64,000 nt of DNA, taken from assembly GCA_031213475.1 (NCBI GenBank), contig JARUPZ010000005.1, positions 7,250,988 to 7,314,987 of the forward strand, read 5' to 3'. The translations under genes were made by a program, and so were the position numbers. The stretch is from Nereocystis luetkeana. Its lineage: Eukaryota; Sar; Phaeophyceae; Laminariales; Laminariaceae. The notes under the pieces are model-generated. The model did no database searches. It was not told where the DNA came from and was given only the letters and a program-made list of their open reading frames with translations. Of the stretch, positions 11,513 through 21,119 are shown in pieces. Each line of letters starts with the position of its first letter. The first letter of the stretch is position 1.

Positions 11513-11652
11513 TCTTCCCGGACTGTCTGACAACAAAAGATGCAGCATAGCTATGATACCACGCTCCTGAAAATAGCGGGGGTCATTCTTCATGAAGGGT
11601 ATGCAACTCGCCAACACTAAAACTACTGAGACCAGTGACGTTAATAGCAAGT
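11513..11652 (-). CDS. Possible membrane-spanning exon, minus strand
   Basis: After a T-rich tract ending gcgaggcag on the minus strand, one frame reads MNLLLTSLVSVVLVLASCIP followed by FMKNDPRYFQERG and goes on about 25 more residues. The first part would make a good transmembrane helix. The downstream donor is weak (gaac|gttgat), and another frame of the same exon stops early. It could be an upstream exon of the gene at 10.1-10.9 kb. This is inference only. Confidence 0.25.
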
Positions 11653-11759
11653 TCATACTGCCTCGCGAAAAACAAAAACCAGATAAAAACGATGACTGCT
11701 TCTTCTCTCGTGACGGTGGGCGCGCCAGTCACGAGTCTTCGTGGCCGCCTCATCGCCTT

Positions 11760-12006
11760 AGCCCAACCCGCCCGCTCCTTCGCACGTGCTCTCGTTCCCA
11801 CTCCCTTCCAGTCGGTTCCTCTTCTCTCCCATCCCGAAAAACAAAATGCTCCTCGCACTTGCGGTTCTGATCTGAAGAAACAAAAAATCTCGCGCAGGGT
11901 GAGTTCAATCCGTCTCTTGCCCGCTCGTTGACGCTATGCCTTCCTCCTTCATCGTCGAATCAAGCCTCCTACCGGCGCAATAGACTGTGCCGTAGTGTGG
12001 CCTGTG
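11760..12006 (+). promoter_or_regulatory. Possible pyrimidine-rich 5' leader
   Basis: A CT-rich block at 11,770-11,845 is followed by a nine-codon upstream ORF (ATG at 11,851, MLLALAVLI, TGA) and a consensus donor cagg|gtgagt at about 11,899. This resembles a 5' UTR exon and intron ahead of the ATG at 12,007. No TATA box or initiator could be assigned. The opposite strand may also be transcribed from here. Confidence 0.22.
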
Positions 12007-12086
12007 ATGGCGCATGCTTCCGCGCACGGACATCCCGATGGAGCATTGCTGCTCTCCCGCAGCTACCTAAAAAATACGCGCGAATC
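12007..12086 (+). CDS. Possible first coding exon
   Basis: ATG at 12,007 opens MAHASAHGHPDGALLLSRSY and continues to a consensus donor gaatc|gtaagt at 12,087, leaving phase 2. I could not find a convincing next exon, so neither the gene nor its function is identified. Confidence 0.28.
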
Positions 12087-12099
12087 GTAAGTCTCCGCG

Positions 12100-13035
12100 C
12101 CTGACTCACGACGTACGACCCAACTCTACTGCGCCCTGAGCCTCGCGGCCACAGGCAGCAGCAAGAAGAAGGTATATCACTTCTTGAGGGCGAGTCCGGC
12201 CTTACCCCGGCCAGAAAGACGTACCCCTCTCGCTATAAGCCTGATTGGGCATGCCTCGCAGCATGCCTTGGCCAGGCAGCGAGGGGAGCTGAGATAGGTA
12301 CTACCAGCCGGCACACGGTACTCTACTACTGTACCATGGTATACTTCAGAATATGTACAGTAGATAGGCAAGGCCCATGAAATCACGCCACTCCATACCA
12401 ATGCGTGCTGGTATTATGGCAGTGAGTGCCACACCACCTCATTTTATGGTCGCACACCACCAGTAGCTCGGAACCCACAGAAATAAGACGTACGTGCTGG
12501 ATGCAAAATTGCCGTTTGGTTCAATGATATGGAGGCGTTTCACTTTGGCATCCGGTTAAAACCGGTTATCGGAAAACAGGGTTAAAAAAACGGTATTATT
12601 ATCCGATTTTCGTTTTCAGAATAATAACGCCTTGCTATCCGATGTTCGGTTTTTCATTTTCCCCTAAGTAAGGTGGCCACCTCTGCCCACAACAACACCA
12701 ACTAAATGTACTCGGAGCCACGGAATAGAAACGATCCCATTAATGGATGGTTCAGATTAGTGCCAGGGTTTTTGTGCTGCGTCGGCATTGATTGTACATC
12801 CGAAAATATTGAGCCGAGTCCTGTGGCCACAATCTACGATACAGAGCCAACCAGTCGCAAATCGAAATAGATGCAGTAATGAGATCACACAATGCACAAC
12901 AACTTGCGAAACATACGCACACTGTAGCCCGGCCGGAACACCAGGAACAACGCCATTGAGAGAGACAATCTTGAAATAAATTACCTGGTATGATAGCAAG
13001 TATCTGACTACATACAGTACTACTACTACTTACTG
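12100..13035. other. No gene recognised
   Basis: Short frames only. The stretch 12,520-12,650 is AT-rich with repeated ggtta/ggtat elements (accggttatcgg, aacggtattattatccg). Confidence 0.35.
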
Positions 13036-13039
13036 TTGT

Positions 13040-13275
13040 ACGTGTATGCGTTCTTCACATTAAACCGTTCTTGCTACCCGTCGACATGCAGCGCAACCAG
13101 TATCCGTGCCGATTCTTCAATCCTAGAAGAGATACAAGTTATATGGTCGCAAAGCTACGCCACAGAGATACTACGTTGCCACGTATGTATGCAGTAAGCA
13201 CCGCAGTGGGCAATGCAATACCATGTCATCACATACTACTGGATACGACAGGCACGACATACACATTCTATAAAA
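13040..13275 (+). repeat. R1 interspersed repeat (best copy)
   Basis: Full-length copy used here as the reference: gcgttcttcacattaaaccg, then acccgtcgacatgcag, cgtgccgattcttcaatcc, tggtcgcaaagctacgcc, gatactacgttgcc, ggcaatgcaataccatg, actggatacgacaggcac. An in-frame ORF overlaps it by chance. Confidence 0.78.
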
Positions 13276-13496
13276 TAGAGGAACGAAAGTACATTCGTAT
13301 AGAATCTGAGATATACGACAACGTCGAAAATGGTACCTGGTATGTAATAATATTGTATCTTCGTGTGTGTCATAAAATATTGGGGGTACTATAGTTTAAT
13401 ATCGAACGAAAGACATCACAAATCGTCCCTAAGCCGCCACAATGGCGCGATTTATTTGTACGTCGGAGGGGTTCGATACTTCCTATCTGTAGTATT

Positions 13497-13590
13497 CCGT
13501 TCAAGTAAGTGGTTAACCTCGAATTCTACTTGTTTGAGTCTTGGGTTCGAGCCCCAGGTGGGTCGGACTTTGACTTTATTTGAAAAAATA
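13497..13590 (+). repeat. tRNA-like module (SINE-like), copy 2
   Basis: Same A-box/B-box module and 3' extension (gggtcggactttgactt) as the copy at 3,258-3,358, here with the first part replaced by ttcaagtaagtggttaac. It ends in an A-rich tail. It lies about 220 bases downstream of an R1 copy in the same orientation, repeating the order R1 then tRNA-like module. Confidence 0.6.
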
Positions 13591-13904
13591 ACAAAGGATT
13601 CAATTGTTGAGAGCGCCTTGCAGCGTGGGTAGGCACAATTCGATGCGAGTCGACGAGGGAAGAAAAGGCTGAAATCTTCTCGCGATAAAAATTGAAGGCA
13701 CGTACCGTAGCGGGAAGGGGGGAGAAGAGCCTGCTATGTGACCCCGGATCTGAGTTACGAGTTGGAAGGAGAGAGAGAAGAAGATGTGCGAAGATAATAA
13801 ATGAGATGAGAAAAAAAAAAAAAAAATGATTGAGAAATAATGCAACAAGCAGATAGATCTCGTATGGCTAATTTCGGTACGATATCGACGACTTTTCTTC
13901 AATT

Positions 13905-14075
13905 TTTTCTAGGGTACTGCTGTGCCCTCTTCACATTCAACCGTTCCTTCTACCCGTCCGCATCCAGCACAGCCAGTGTCCGTGCTGAATCATCAATCCT
14001 AGAGAGATCGAAGTTAAGTGGTCACAAGACAACGCCACATACATAGAAATACTAGGTTGTGATGCTGTAAGCAGA
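13905..14075 (+). repeat. R1 interspersed repeat
   Basis: Copy from ttcacattcaaccgttcct through acccgtccgcatccagc, gaatcatcaatcctagagag and gtggtcacaagacaacgcc. It is followed within 60 bases by an R1 copy in the opposite orientation. Confidence 0.7.
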
Positions 14076-14119
14076 GCGGAACACCGCACTACTTTTCGTC
14101 TGTTTTTCTCTGTTTAAAA

Positions 14120-14285
14120 GCATATATATCTATGTTATCGTAGTTTTGTGACCGCACGTACCTTGATTATATCTATCTAGGGTTGAATAATCGTCACGGA
14201 CACTCTTGGGTGTGTTGGTCGTCGACGGGAAGAAGTAACGGCTTATAAAAATGTAAAGAACACACACACTGTTTTGTCCACTAAA
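14120..14285 (-). repeat. R1 interspersed repeat, inverted partner
   Basis: Reverse-strand copy: tagttttgtgaccgcac, ggttgaataatcgtcac, gtcgtcgacgggaagaag, aaagaacacacacac. With the preceding + copy it forms a ~150-bp imperfect inverted repeat. Confidence 0.68.
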
Positions 14286-14351
14286 GCAACACACACTCCG
14301 CCAACAACAGTGAAAACGACGCTGTATCCACAGGTATAATATGCATGCAAC

Positions 14352-14352
14352 C

Positions 14353-14386
<34 letters not shown>

Positions 14387-14391
14387 ATATG
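14352..14391. repeat. (TA)n microsatellite
   Basis: About 40 bases of alternating AT. A second run lies at 14,855-14,880. Confidence 0.85.
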
Positions 14392-14526
14392 CTGATGAGG
14401 TTCGAAAAGCTCACAGCAAGCAGCAGCAGCAGTGGCCACTTTTCGGTTCCAGCTCAACCCGAGGGAGATTTTATCATCATCAGCGGCACTCTCTCCGGGC
14501 AACAAGCCGCCGCCACTCACGAGGAG
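14389..14526 (+). CDS. Possible exon, unknown protein
   Basis: Frame beginning ATG at 14,389 (MLMRFEKLTASSSSSGHFSV) and ending QQAAATHEE at a fair donor gag|gtaggt at 14,527. It includes a short Ser tract from AGC triplets and an acidic/hydrophobic block (EGDFIIISGTLSG). No partner exon was found. It may be chance. Confidence 0.22.
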
Positions 14527-14887
14527 GTAGGTGCGTCTTTCCGTCCCCCGCCGTTACATAATGCCTGTCTTCGTCTTTGTCGCCCAATCAATGTGGGTTT
14601 GTGCAGTCAGTTAGTATTCATTCCGTTGTGGGGTTTTTGGCACGCGCTCTCACGCTACTACTAGCGATACCCCCCCCGCGCATGTATGCATGGCATGTAA
14701 TGGAGTCTGGGCGCACCTTACGGCTAAGAACAGGATGCATACAGACAGTGGGCGCGTACTGAGAGGGACGGGGGCGGGCAAGGGTCGCACGTGAAGTACA
14801 GTCAAGGTTTGGGCAGAAATGGGAAAAAATAATCGATAAAGTTGGGTCGAATACTATATATATAAATATATATATATATACCAGGTA

Positions 14888-15026
14888 TGTGATGACAGTC
14901 ATCGTGACTGTCTTCGAGGCAGCAGGCCTGACAGTATCGGAAAGAAGACAGAGACAAGAGATAACCCTCTGCCCGCCGCTGGTCATCGAACCGGCAGGCC
15001 AGAGATATAAACAGACGGCCCAGTTC
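14888..15026 (+). pseudogene. LINE reverse-transcriptase fragment
   Basis: A 45-codon frame (MTVIVTVFEAAGLTVSERRQ then PPLVIEPAGQRYKQTAQF, stop). It matches the stretch just downstream of the YxDD motif in the LINE copy at 23,400-23,490: the DNA shares gactgtcttcgaggcagcaggc and gacggcccagtt almost base for base. It is an isolated fragment with no flanking reverse-transcriptase sequence. Confidence 0.65.
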
Positions 15027-15089
15027 TGAGGGTCATTCTTATCCGAAAGTTTTCCCCCCATAATTTCCATATTGTTTTCGCGCATTTTT

Positions 15090-15370
15090 TTCTTATTATA
15101 TCGTCCAGACTTCCCTTATTTGTTTTTAAACGACACCTATTTAGCGAACAAAAAGCCAAATAATTGGGAAGTTTTGTGAATTTTGGACTTGCCAATTTTT
15201 GTGCCAATTTGTTTTTTACTGATATTGCCCTCGCCCTTCGTCGGCAAGTTTATGGGAATTGGACGCGCCATCCCATTTATTTGGCAAGTTTTTAGCAAGA
15301 AGACTTGAAAATTAAAGTTTCTAAAAACTAACTACCGAAATTGGCAAGTTTTCGGAGTAGTGTCGTTAGA
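15090..15370. repeat. AT-rich stretch with repeated ttggcaagttttt motif
   Basis: The word ttggcaagtt, or close variants such as cttgccaattt, recurs at least five times on both strands. No coding signal. It could be subterminal repeats of a DNA transposon, but no ends were identified. Confidence 0.4.
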
Positions 15371-15727
15371 ATCGGCCTTCTTCTATGAGAGAGGTATGAA
15401 GTAAAACGGGGTTCAAAAAAAGAGGTGTCCTGTTAAATCGGTATAATCTAATGCTATACATTAAACCGAAATATATTTGGGCTTTAGATAGTACCGAATC
15501 TATCTGTGGGTGGAATCAAGAGGGATGGAAGGGACTCTTGGGTACTGGTGTCTAGCCCAAGCTTTGAAATAGCTTATTCTTTCTATGGTTTCACGTTGTT
15601 GTGCGCCACAGGCCCCACACCCAGCACCATACCTCCTTGTTACGAATGCAACATAGACAAAAACACAACTATTATTCGTAGCGTTATAGTTATCCAACAT
15701 CTATCTGGACAAAACGGCCAACTGTAG

Positions 15728-15900
15728 ACAGAATACAGCGGGGCCCCCTCTATAGTACGGTTTATATAGTGCGGGCGCCCGGTATAGTGCTGAAGTCGCT
15801 TTGCACAACTTAGACCCCTTTATAGGGCGTGTGCCGCACTATTCGGGGCACCCCTCTACAGTGCGGGTTCGGTATTTCTCACGACCCTTTATAGTAGTGC
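15728..15900. repeat. Repeated tatagtgcgg motifs
   Basis: Motifs ctctatagtacgg, tatatagtgcgggcg, ctttatagggcg, ctctacagtgcgggt and ctttatagtagtgcgg recur within 170 bases in one orientation. Such clusters can mark a transposon end; the matching end was not found. Confidence 0.4.
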
Positions 15901-16185
15901 GGATTTGACGCCACGCCACGTCACCATCCGCCTAGATGCGCTCAAACCCACGAAACTCCCGGCCCACACACATACACACCCGACCCATAATATAGCAGCA
16001 GCAGCGCCAGGCTGACTGGTGTCAGGGAGTTTTTTTACGCCTAGAGCGATGAGCCGTTTTGCCCCTGACGTAGTTATTGCAGTAGTTTGTTGGTAGTGGC
16101 GGACGAGAAGAGAGTGCGGGATGCGTGCACTGGCCCTCCTTGTTTGCCGCCGAAGAGTCGGCCTGGTCGTCATCCTATTCAAAAT

Positions 16186-16476
16186 CTAGCTGGGTGAGCG
16201 CGAAGGGCATCCTTCAGATTTGGAACCACAGCTCCCGCCGCGTCCGTCATTGCCCTCCATGCTGAACCATGCCTCCACCGCGTCCCTAGAAGCCGACGTT
16301 GGCTCTGCGCCGGCTGCCAACCTTAGAACCTTCCGACCCTCCCCAAGCTTGTTATCGGGAGTTCTATCTTTGTCCTCCTGACTAAGACGCTGTTCGATGT
16401 AAGAGGAAATGAGGGGTCTGCCAAAAGCTATTTTCACCTCTCTTAAACCGGCAATTCTCATATATATATATAGCAA
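16186..16476 (-). CDS. Unrecognised open frame, possibly transposon-derived
   Basis: A minus-strand frame of 96 codons including SYIEQRLSQEDKDRTPDNKL and SASRDAVEAWFSMEGN. The composition is protein-like, without low-complexity bias. It sits between the tatagtgcgg motifs and an R1 copy, so a transposase tail is possible, but no catalytic motif is visible. Confidence 0.22.
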   Translation of the reverse strand: MLYIYMRIAGLREVKIAFGRPLISSYIEQRLSQEDKDRTPDNKLGEGRKVLRLAAGAEPTSASRDAVEAWFSMEGNDGRGGSCGSKSEGCPSRSPS

Positions 16477-16499
16477 ACTCTCTTAAAACAGTAGATTCC

Positions 16500-16911
16500 A
16501 CTGTATGATGGGCATCGCATTGCATTGTTTTACTGCACAATAATTAAATGTAGTATCTCCGTCGCGTAGTATTGCTTACAGAACTTGAATCTCTCCATTT
16601 GGGGTTGATTAATCGGCCCGTACACTGAGGTGCTGGATGTCAACGGGTAGAAAGAACGGTTGAATGTTCTACCCGTTGGCATCCAGTCGGGGCATTAAAC
16701 CGTTATTTATATCCGTCGGCATTCAGCCCAACCAGTCTCCGAGCAGCTGCTGTTCTTTGTAGCCGTCGACATCCATAGCACAACCAGTGCCCGTGACGGA
16801 CACGGGTTGAGCTGGATGTCGACGGGGAGTGTCGGAGTATTCTAATGTTTTATTTACCCGTCGACATCCAGCACAACCAGTGTTAGTGCCGATTTATTCA
16901 ATCCTAGAGAG
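16500..16911. repeat. Cluster of R1 copies in both orientations
   Basis: A minus copy (about 16,500-16,670) is followed by + fragments starting ttctacccgttggcatcc (16,669), ttatatccgtcggcattc (about 16,704) and tgtagccgtcgacatcc (about 16,757). Then come a short minus fragment (gagctggatgtcgacgggg, about 16,809) and a + copy (16,845-16,911) that is cut at cctagagag. Neighbouring pieces are inverted relative to each other, so the cluster can fold into several hairpins. Confidence 0.7.
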
Positions 16912-18119
16912 TAGTGTTGGTAAACAGCTGAAAAAAACGTTGCTTTGATTCTTGCCTATAATAATATTTTGGAAAATAACTTGCCTAGTTAAGCAGCTTT
17001 TCTTGCGATTTAAGCAAGTTTTTGCTTAACCAGGTTTACAGGAAGTTATGTAGTTAAGCATGCCTATTTGCCTTTTTCACTGTGAAAGTTAGTAATTTAG
17101 AGTGAAAAGAAAATCGTTTTCGTACCGGGTTCGGCACACGACTACCACACTGCCCGTACACAGTGAACCAGCGCACACCCGTAACACAGCACGGAACACA
17201 GGAAGCAGACCACAGGTGCCGGACCACACTCAACGATTTACTATAATTAATTGTTGTATGTTCTAGGTCGTTGATTTGCGAGCAAGAAGTTACTTTTATT
17301 TTGCTGCTGCTGTTGGGCAAACGACATATATATCACGCAGCTTCCGAACTTGATTATCGCCCACGCATTCGGTCGAAGTCGCAGCTTACGTTTTGGAAAT
17401 ATGTTTGTGGGTGCCTCAAGCATCACGCAGCTTGCGAAAGGGGGTGTCGACCATCATTCAACCGTTCGAACCCACAGCTGACGGATTTGGAAAAACCTTG
17501 AAAGAAAAACAGTTCACTATTTGTGCTGGTCATCTGACAACGTGCAGCATGATAATAAGCGTCAACGTTGATAACTCAAAACATTCCGAAGAAAACCGCG
17601 GAAACGACGGGAACCCACTCACAAGGTGGAACTAACTTTCTATGTCTACTTGCTGCTACGCTTTATATACAATACTCTAATTATTAGTGTTGTCTTTGCT
17701 CCCTCCTCCGTCTCAGCATGTGCTCTTTACGTTCTATTCGTAGATCCTATGCCGCGTCCAAGTTCCATCCCCACGCCATCGGTGTGGGTCTGTCATCTCC
17801 GCCCTCCCTGCCCCTTCTCGTGTATCATCGACCACACCCCGTATGTTTTTTCCATTCTACATAATATATATATATATACCTGCTATTCATACACCTCAGA
17901 TCCGTCCGTCATGTTGGCACTTCAACCCATACAAACATGATCTGAACTATTCGTGGAATGAGGAACCAAACGTTTGACGAATAAGCCAGTCCTATTTATC
18001 TTCGTGATGTTGGAGCGAAGTGTTAATTCCAAGAATTTCGGCCAGTTCACAAGTGATCGCGGTCGGCCGACAGTCCGTTTTCATTTTTCGGGAAGATAAT
18101 TGCAGGGCTTTCCACGGAT

Positions 18120-18365
18120 AACGATCCGACCAGCGAGTCGAGTCACGGGGTGTTCGAAATGTCACGGGTCGGGTCGGGTCGAGTCTGGGCGGGTCAAGAG
18201 GTTTTCCAATCTCACGGGTCGGGCCAGGTCGGGTCAAGAGTCTTTCAAAACTCACGGGTCGAGGAGGGTCGGGTCGGATGGGGTCAAGATTTTTTCAAAG
18301 CTCACGGGTCGGGTCGGGTCGGGTCAAGAGGTGATGAAAACCTTACGGGTGGGGTCAAGAAATGA
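18120..18365 (+). repeat. (GGGTC)n-based minisatellite, array 1
   Basis: Units of roughly 55 bases built from gggtcgggtcgggtc blocks separated by aagag-tttt-caaaactcac spacers; four or more units. Frames reading Gly-Arg-Val-Gly-Ser repeats are artefacts of the array. Confidence 0.75.
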
Positions 18366-18661
18366 CCCGTGAGAAGCGGGTCGCTCGCGGGTCGAACCAG
18401 CGTGACCCGCTAGTCGTTTTGCTGAGCCGCGGGTCGGACCCTCGCATCCGGCTCGCGGATCCGATACTTGCAACACTTCCCGCTCGCTTACCCAAACGCT
18501 TCTCTCGTACAAATATTCAAGAACACTCCTTTGGTGTCATATATATCCAAACACCAGAACTCCGCCAAATCCACATGCGCATGCCCGCATCCATCACTAC
18601 CCACTACAGCCAGACCACATATCGCTGCGTGGCAGAAAAATTGCTCTTAAATTGTTTTTGC

Positions 18662-18960
18662 GTTGTTGACCCACGGGCCGGATCCGCACGTCGAACCCAC
18701 GGATCAAGATGAATGGTCTCACGGGTCAACGCGACCCAACCCGCATGAAACCCGTGTCTCACGGGGCAATCCTAAGGTGGCGGGTCGGGTCGGGTCTGGT
18801 CAACAATGTTTGAAATGTCGTGGATCGGGTTGGGTCGGATCAAGGGGCTTTCTAAATCTCGCGGATCGGGTCAGGTCAAGTCAACACACGTCATTTTTTT
18901 CGCGGGCAGGGTCGGGTCAGCTAACACGCGCCGACCCCCGAGGTTTGACCTGTCCGGCGA
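18662..18960 (+). repeat. (GGGTC)n-based minisatellite, array 2
   Basis: Same unit type as 18,120-18,365 but more degenerate, with spacers such as aacaatgtttgaaatgtcg. Between the arrays, 18,365-18,460 contains the complement (gacccgtgag, tgacccgctag), so part of the block is inverted. Confidence 0.65.
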
Positions 18961-18994
18961 AAACCCCTGGATAAATCGATGAGTCTCATATTAA

Positions 18995-19123
18995 TAGTAG
19001 TCGGCGCCGACACACGAAAATGACCTAAAACTCTTTTTTTGCCGATTTAAAATTGGGAAATTATTTGGGGATATATGTCGTTGAGTCTGTCTGGTAGTAG
19101 TCGGCGCCGACACACGAAAATGC
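18995..19123. repeat. Direct repeat with tcggcgccga palindrome
   Basis: A ~27-base word containing tagtagtcggcgccgacac and cgaaaatg occurs at about 18,997-19,023 and again at about 19,096-19,122, same orientation, roughly 99 bases apart. The core tcggcgccga is a perfect palindrome. Confidence 0.7.
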
Positions 19124-19729
19124 CCAAAAACACTATTTTGCCTAATTTTTATTCATTAATCCAGAATTTTCGAAAAACAAAGTTCATGAAGATCCCACAC
19201 CGACGTCGATCAAGTCCCATTGAAGGGAAAAACATTCGAATTGTCTATCATCGGCTCCAAAATCACGATGTTGCCTTATTTTGCTTGGGCGAGTTTGTTT
19301 TTCGTTCCACGAATATCTCATGTTAACACAGTTTACTCCCCCAGGTAATCTTTGGTATTTAGGAACGCGTGTGAGGTATGTTCTACATTCCACCCCAACT
19401 GCAGTGTAGCTGCGCCCAATTTCCTTAATTTTCCCGAGCGTCTGCGCATACCAGGCACAAGTAAGTATACATACCAGGTACATATCATCGGCTGCTAACT
19501 AACGTTAAACACCGTCTCCTCCCCGGCAGACATACTCATACTATATATATATTTCAACCTACCGATATGCCCCCGTCGACGCTGAAATTGTTTCTGTTTA
19601 AACATTCTTCAGTGTAACGTTTAACAAGTTCCCGAATTTCTGATTCCACTGGGCAGGACTATGCAGGCACGAGCCACGAGAAATGGACATCACACAAACA
19701 AACACCTACCACGAGCGAAATTTCGGAGT

Positions 19730-20225
19730 TAGTCCGACATAGAGGGCGCAACCACCTTCACCCCCGCCCCGGTAAAACAACTGATTCGGTAAATAGTGTG
19801 CTCGAAATGGTCAAACACAACAATGCTCAACTGGAGAGTGCTCGGCCACGTTGCTCCCACCTTCCTTGGTTGAAAAGGCCCCAAACTTGAGTTGTTGGAG
19901 GAAAGCCGGCCATCCCACTCCGTTGATCTCCCGGTTGAAAACGCACCGAATTCCAGGCATTCCACTGAGTCTGCCCACGCCACGACCTCAGCCCTGCCGT
20001 CGAACCTCTCCCCAAGCACCATGTTCTTGATCCTTACGAGAGAGCACATATAACGAGTCAAAACCCGCTTGAGAACACGTCCAACTCCACGCTCAGCACT
20101 CGGATCCCTGGTACGCCCGTCCCACGAGCCAACCCCTTAACAATGTCGTGGAGTACCTCGTCATCAGCCTCCGTCGGGAACAGGGGGTGGGTGTTGTCGT
20201 AGACAACCGATTCCGCACGAGGCAG
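19730..20225 (-). pseudogene. FNIP/LRR-like repeat gene fragment, frameshifted
   Basis: On the minus strand, from 20,220, one frame reads SVVYDNTHPLFPTEADDEVL then HDIVKGLARGTGVPG. It shifts to RVLTRYMCSLVRIKNMVLGE, RFDGRAEVVAWADSVECLEF, and shifts again to FNREINGVGWPAFLQQLKFG. The W-P-x-x-L-Q-Q-L-x-F-G-x-x-F-N period (about 22 residues) is the FNIP-like solenoid repeat. At least two frameshifts, each explained by a lost T in a T-run, and stops on all frames make it non-functional. From memory, the N-terminal VVYDNTHPLFP block is typical of large brown algal repeat-protein families. It lies wholly inside the hAT-like element. Confidence 0.65.
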
Positions 20226-20580
20226 CCTTCAATAGTTCCACAGACCTGCAACGACGTTTCCTCTATATGTTTGGTGGACGTGTACCACCTCTTCCCATAT
20301 CCATATTATTAAAGAAGACGAGTGGGGTGGTCTATATCTTGCTGATGGAGGCGGACAGCAGTGTTGCGACGCTAATTTAATGTACAAAGCTATACTTCGT
20401 ATATTAATAGTACCCATTGAACAAATACACATGCTTAAATCAACTGCGTTCGGTTGCTTAGTCAAGCATGCTTATTTGTGTTTAGCAAATAAGCCCGACA
20501 ACGTTGTTTTGGTTATGAATAGATTAAGCGACCAAAACAAAACTTGATTAAGCATGCTCATACTATTTTCTTACCAACTC

Positions 20581-20720
20581 CTAGAGAGATTCAAGTTCAT
20601 TGATCACAAAACTACGCCACGGAGATACTTTATTATGATGCTGTATGCAGAGTAGACAATGCAATACCATGTCATCATACTGGATAAGACAGACACGACA
20701 CACGCAATATATGAAAGAGA
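20581..20720 (+). repeat. R1 right half, separated by the insertion
   Basis: Continues the R1 copy ending at 16,911: gattcaagttcattgatcac, aaactacgccacggagatac, gcaataccatgtcatcatac, tggataagacagacacgaca. Confidence 0.75.
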
Positions 20721-21119
20721 GAACACAAAGGAACAAAAAAATCTCATGAGAAAAAAGAAGATGAAGAAAACCCGTCGTGGCGCGTTCTACGATAGAGGTA
20801 GCACATTTCCGCTAACATATTTTCTGAATGGCGGGGTTCCTTGACCCAAACTCCTCGGAATGCCGTTCTAGTTTCGAAAAATGACCTGTTTGTATAGTTG
20901 GGCCATGGGATTATTCATCAGGATGCAATTTAATTTTTGCTGGCGTCTCTTTTCGGGTGAGGTATGGAGCTCCTTAAGTGAGGAGCCTCAGACAAATTAG
21001 GGTGAACCTCTATCGTAGAACGCCTCTCGTGCCTCCCTCAGGAAATGCAAGCAAAACAAACTGCACCACCTAAAAACATAGTAAGACTACGAGCGAAGGG
21101 AAGTAACAGGCGAACCGGA

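Larger units (their letters stand above)
16912..20580. mobile_element. hAT-like non-autonomous element inserted in R1
   Basis: An R1 copy stops at ctagagag (16,904-16,911) and resumes at ctagagag (20,581-20,588), continuing attcaagttc...gatcacaaaactacgcc as in intact copies. The 8-bp direct duplication and the short inverted ends (gtgttggtaa at left; ttaccaactc, complement gagttggtaa, at right) are what hAT-superfamily insertions leave. Both ends are AT-rich with repeated ttaagca/aagcatgc words within about 150 bases. I see no transposase frame inside. The interior holds (GGGTC)n arrays and a broken FNIP/LRR-like gene. Exact ends are uncertain by one or two bases. Confidence 0.7.

Noticed and set aside
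13071..13394. 107-codon + frame
   Set aside because: It lies across an R1 copy. Other R1 copies do not keep the frame.
18100..18372. Frames with HGSGRVGS repeats
   Set aside because: Direct translation of the (GGGTC)n minisatellite.
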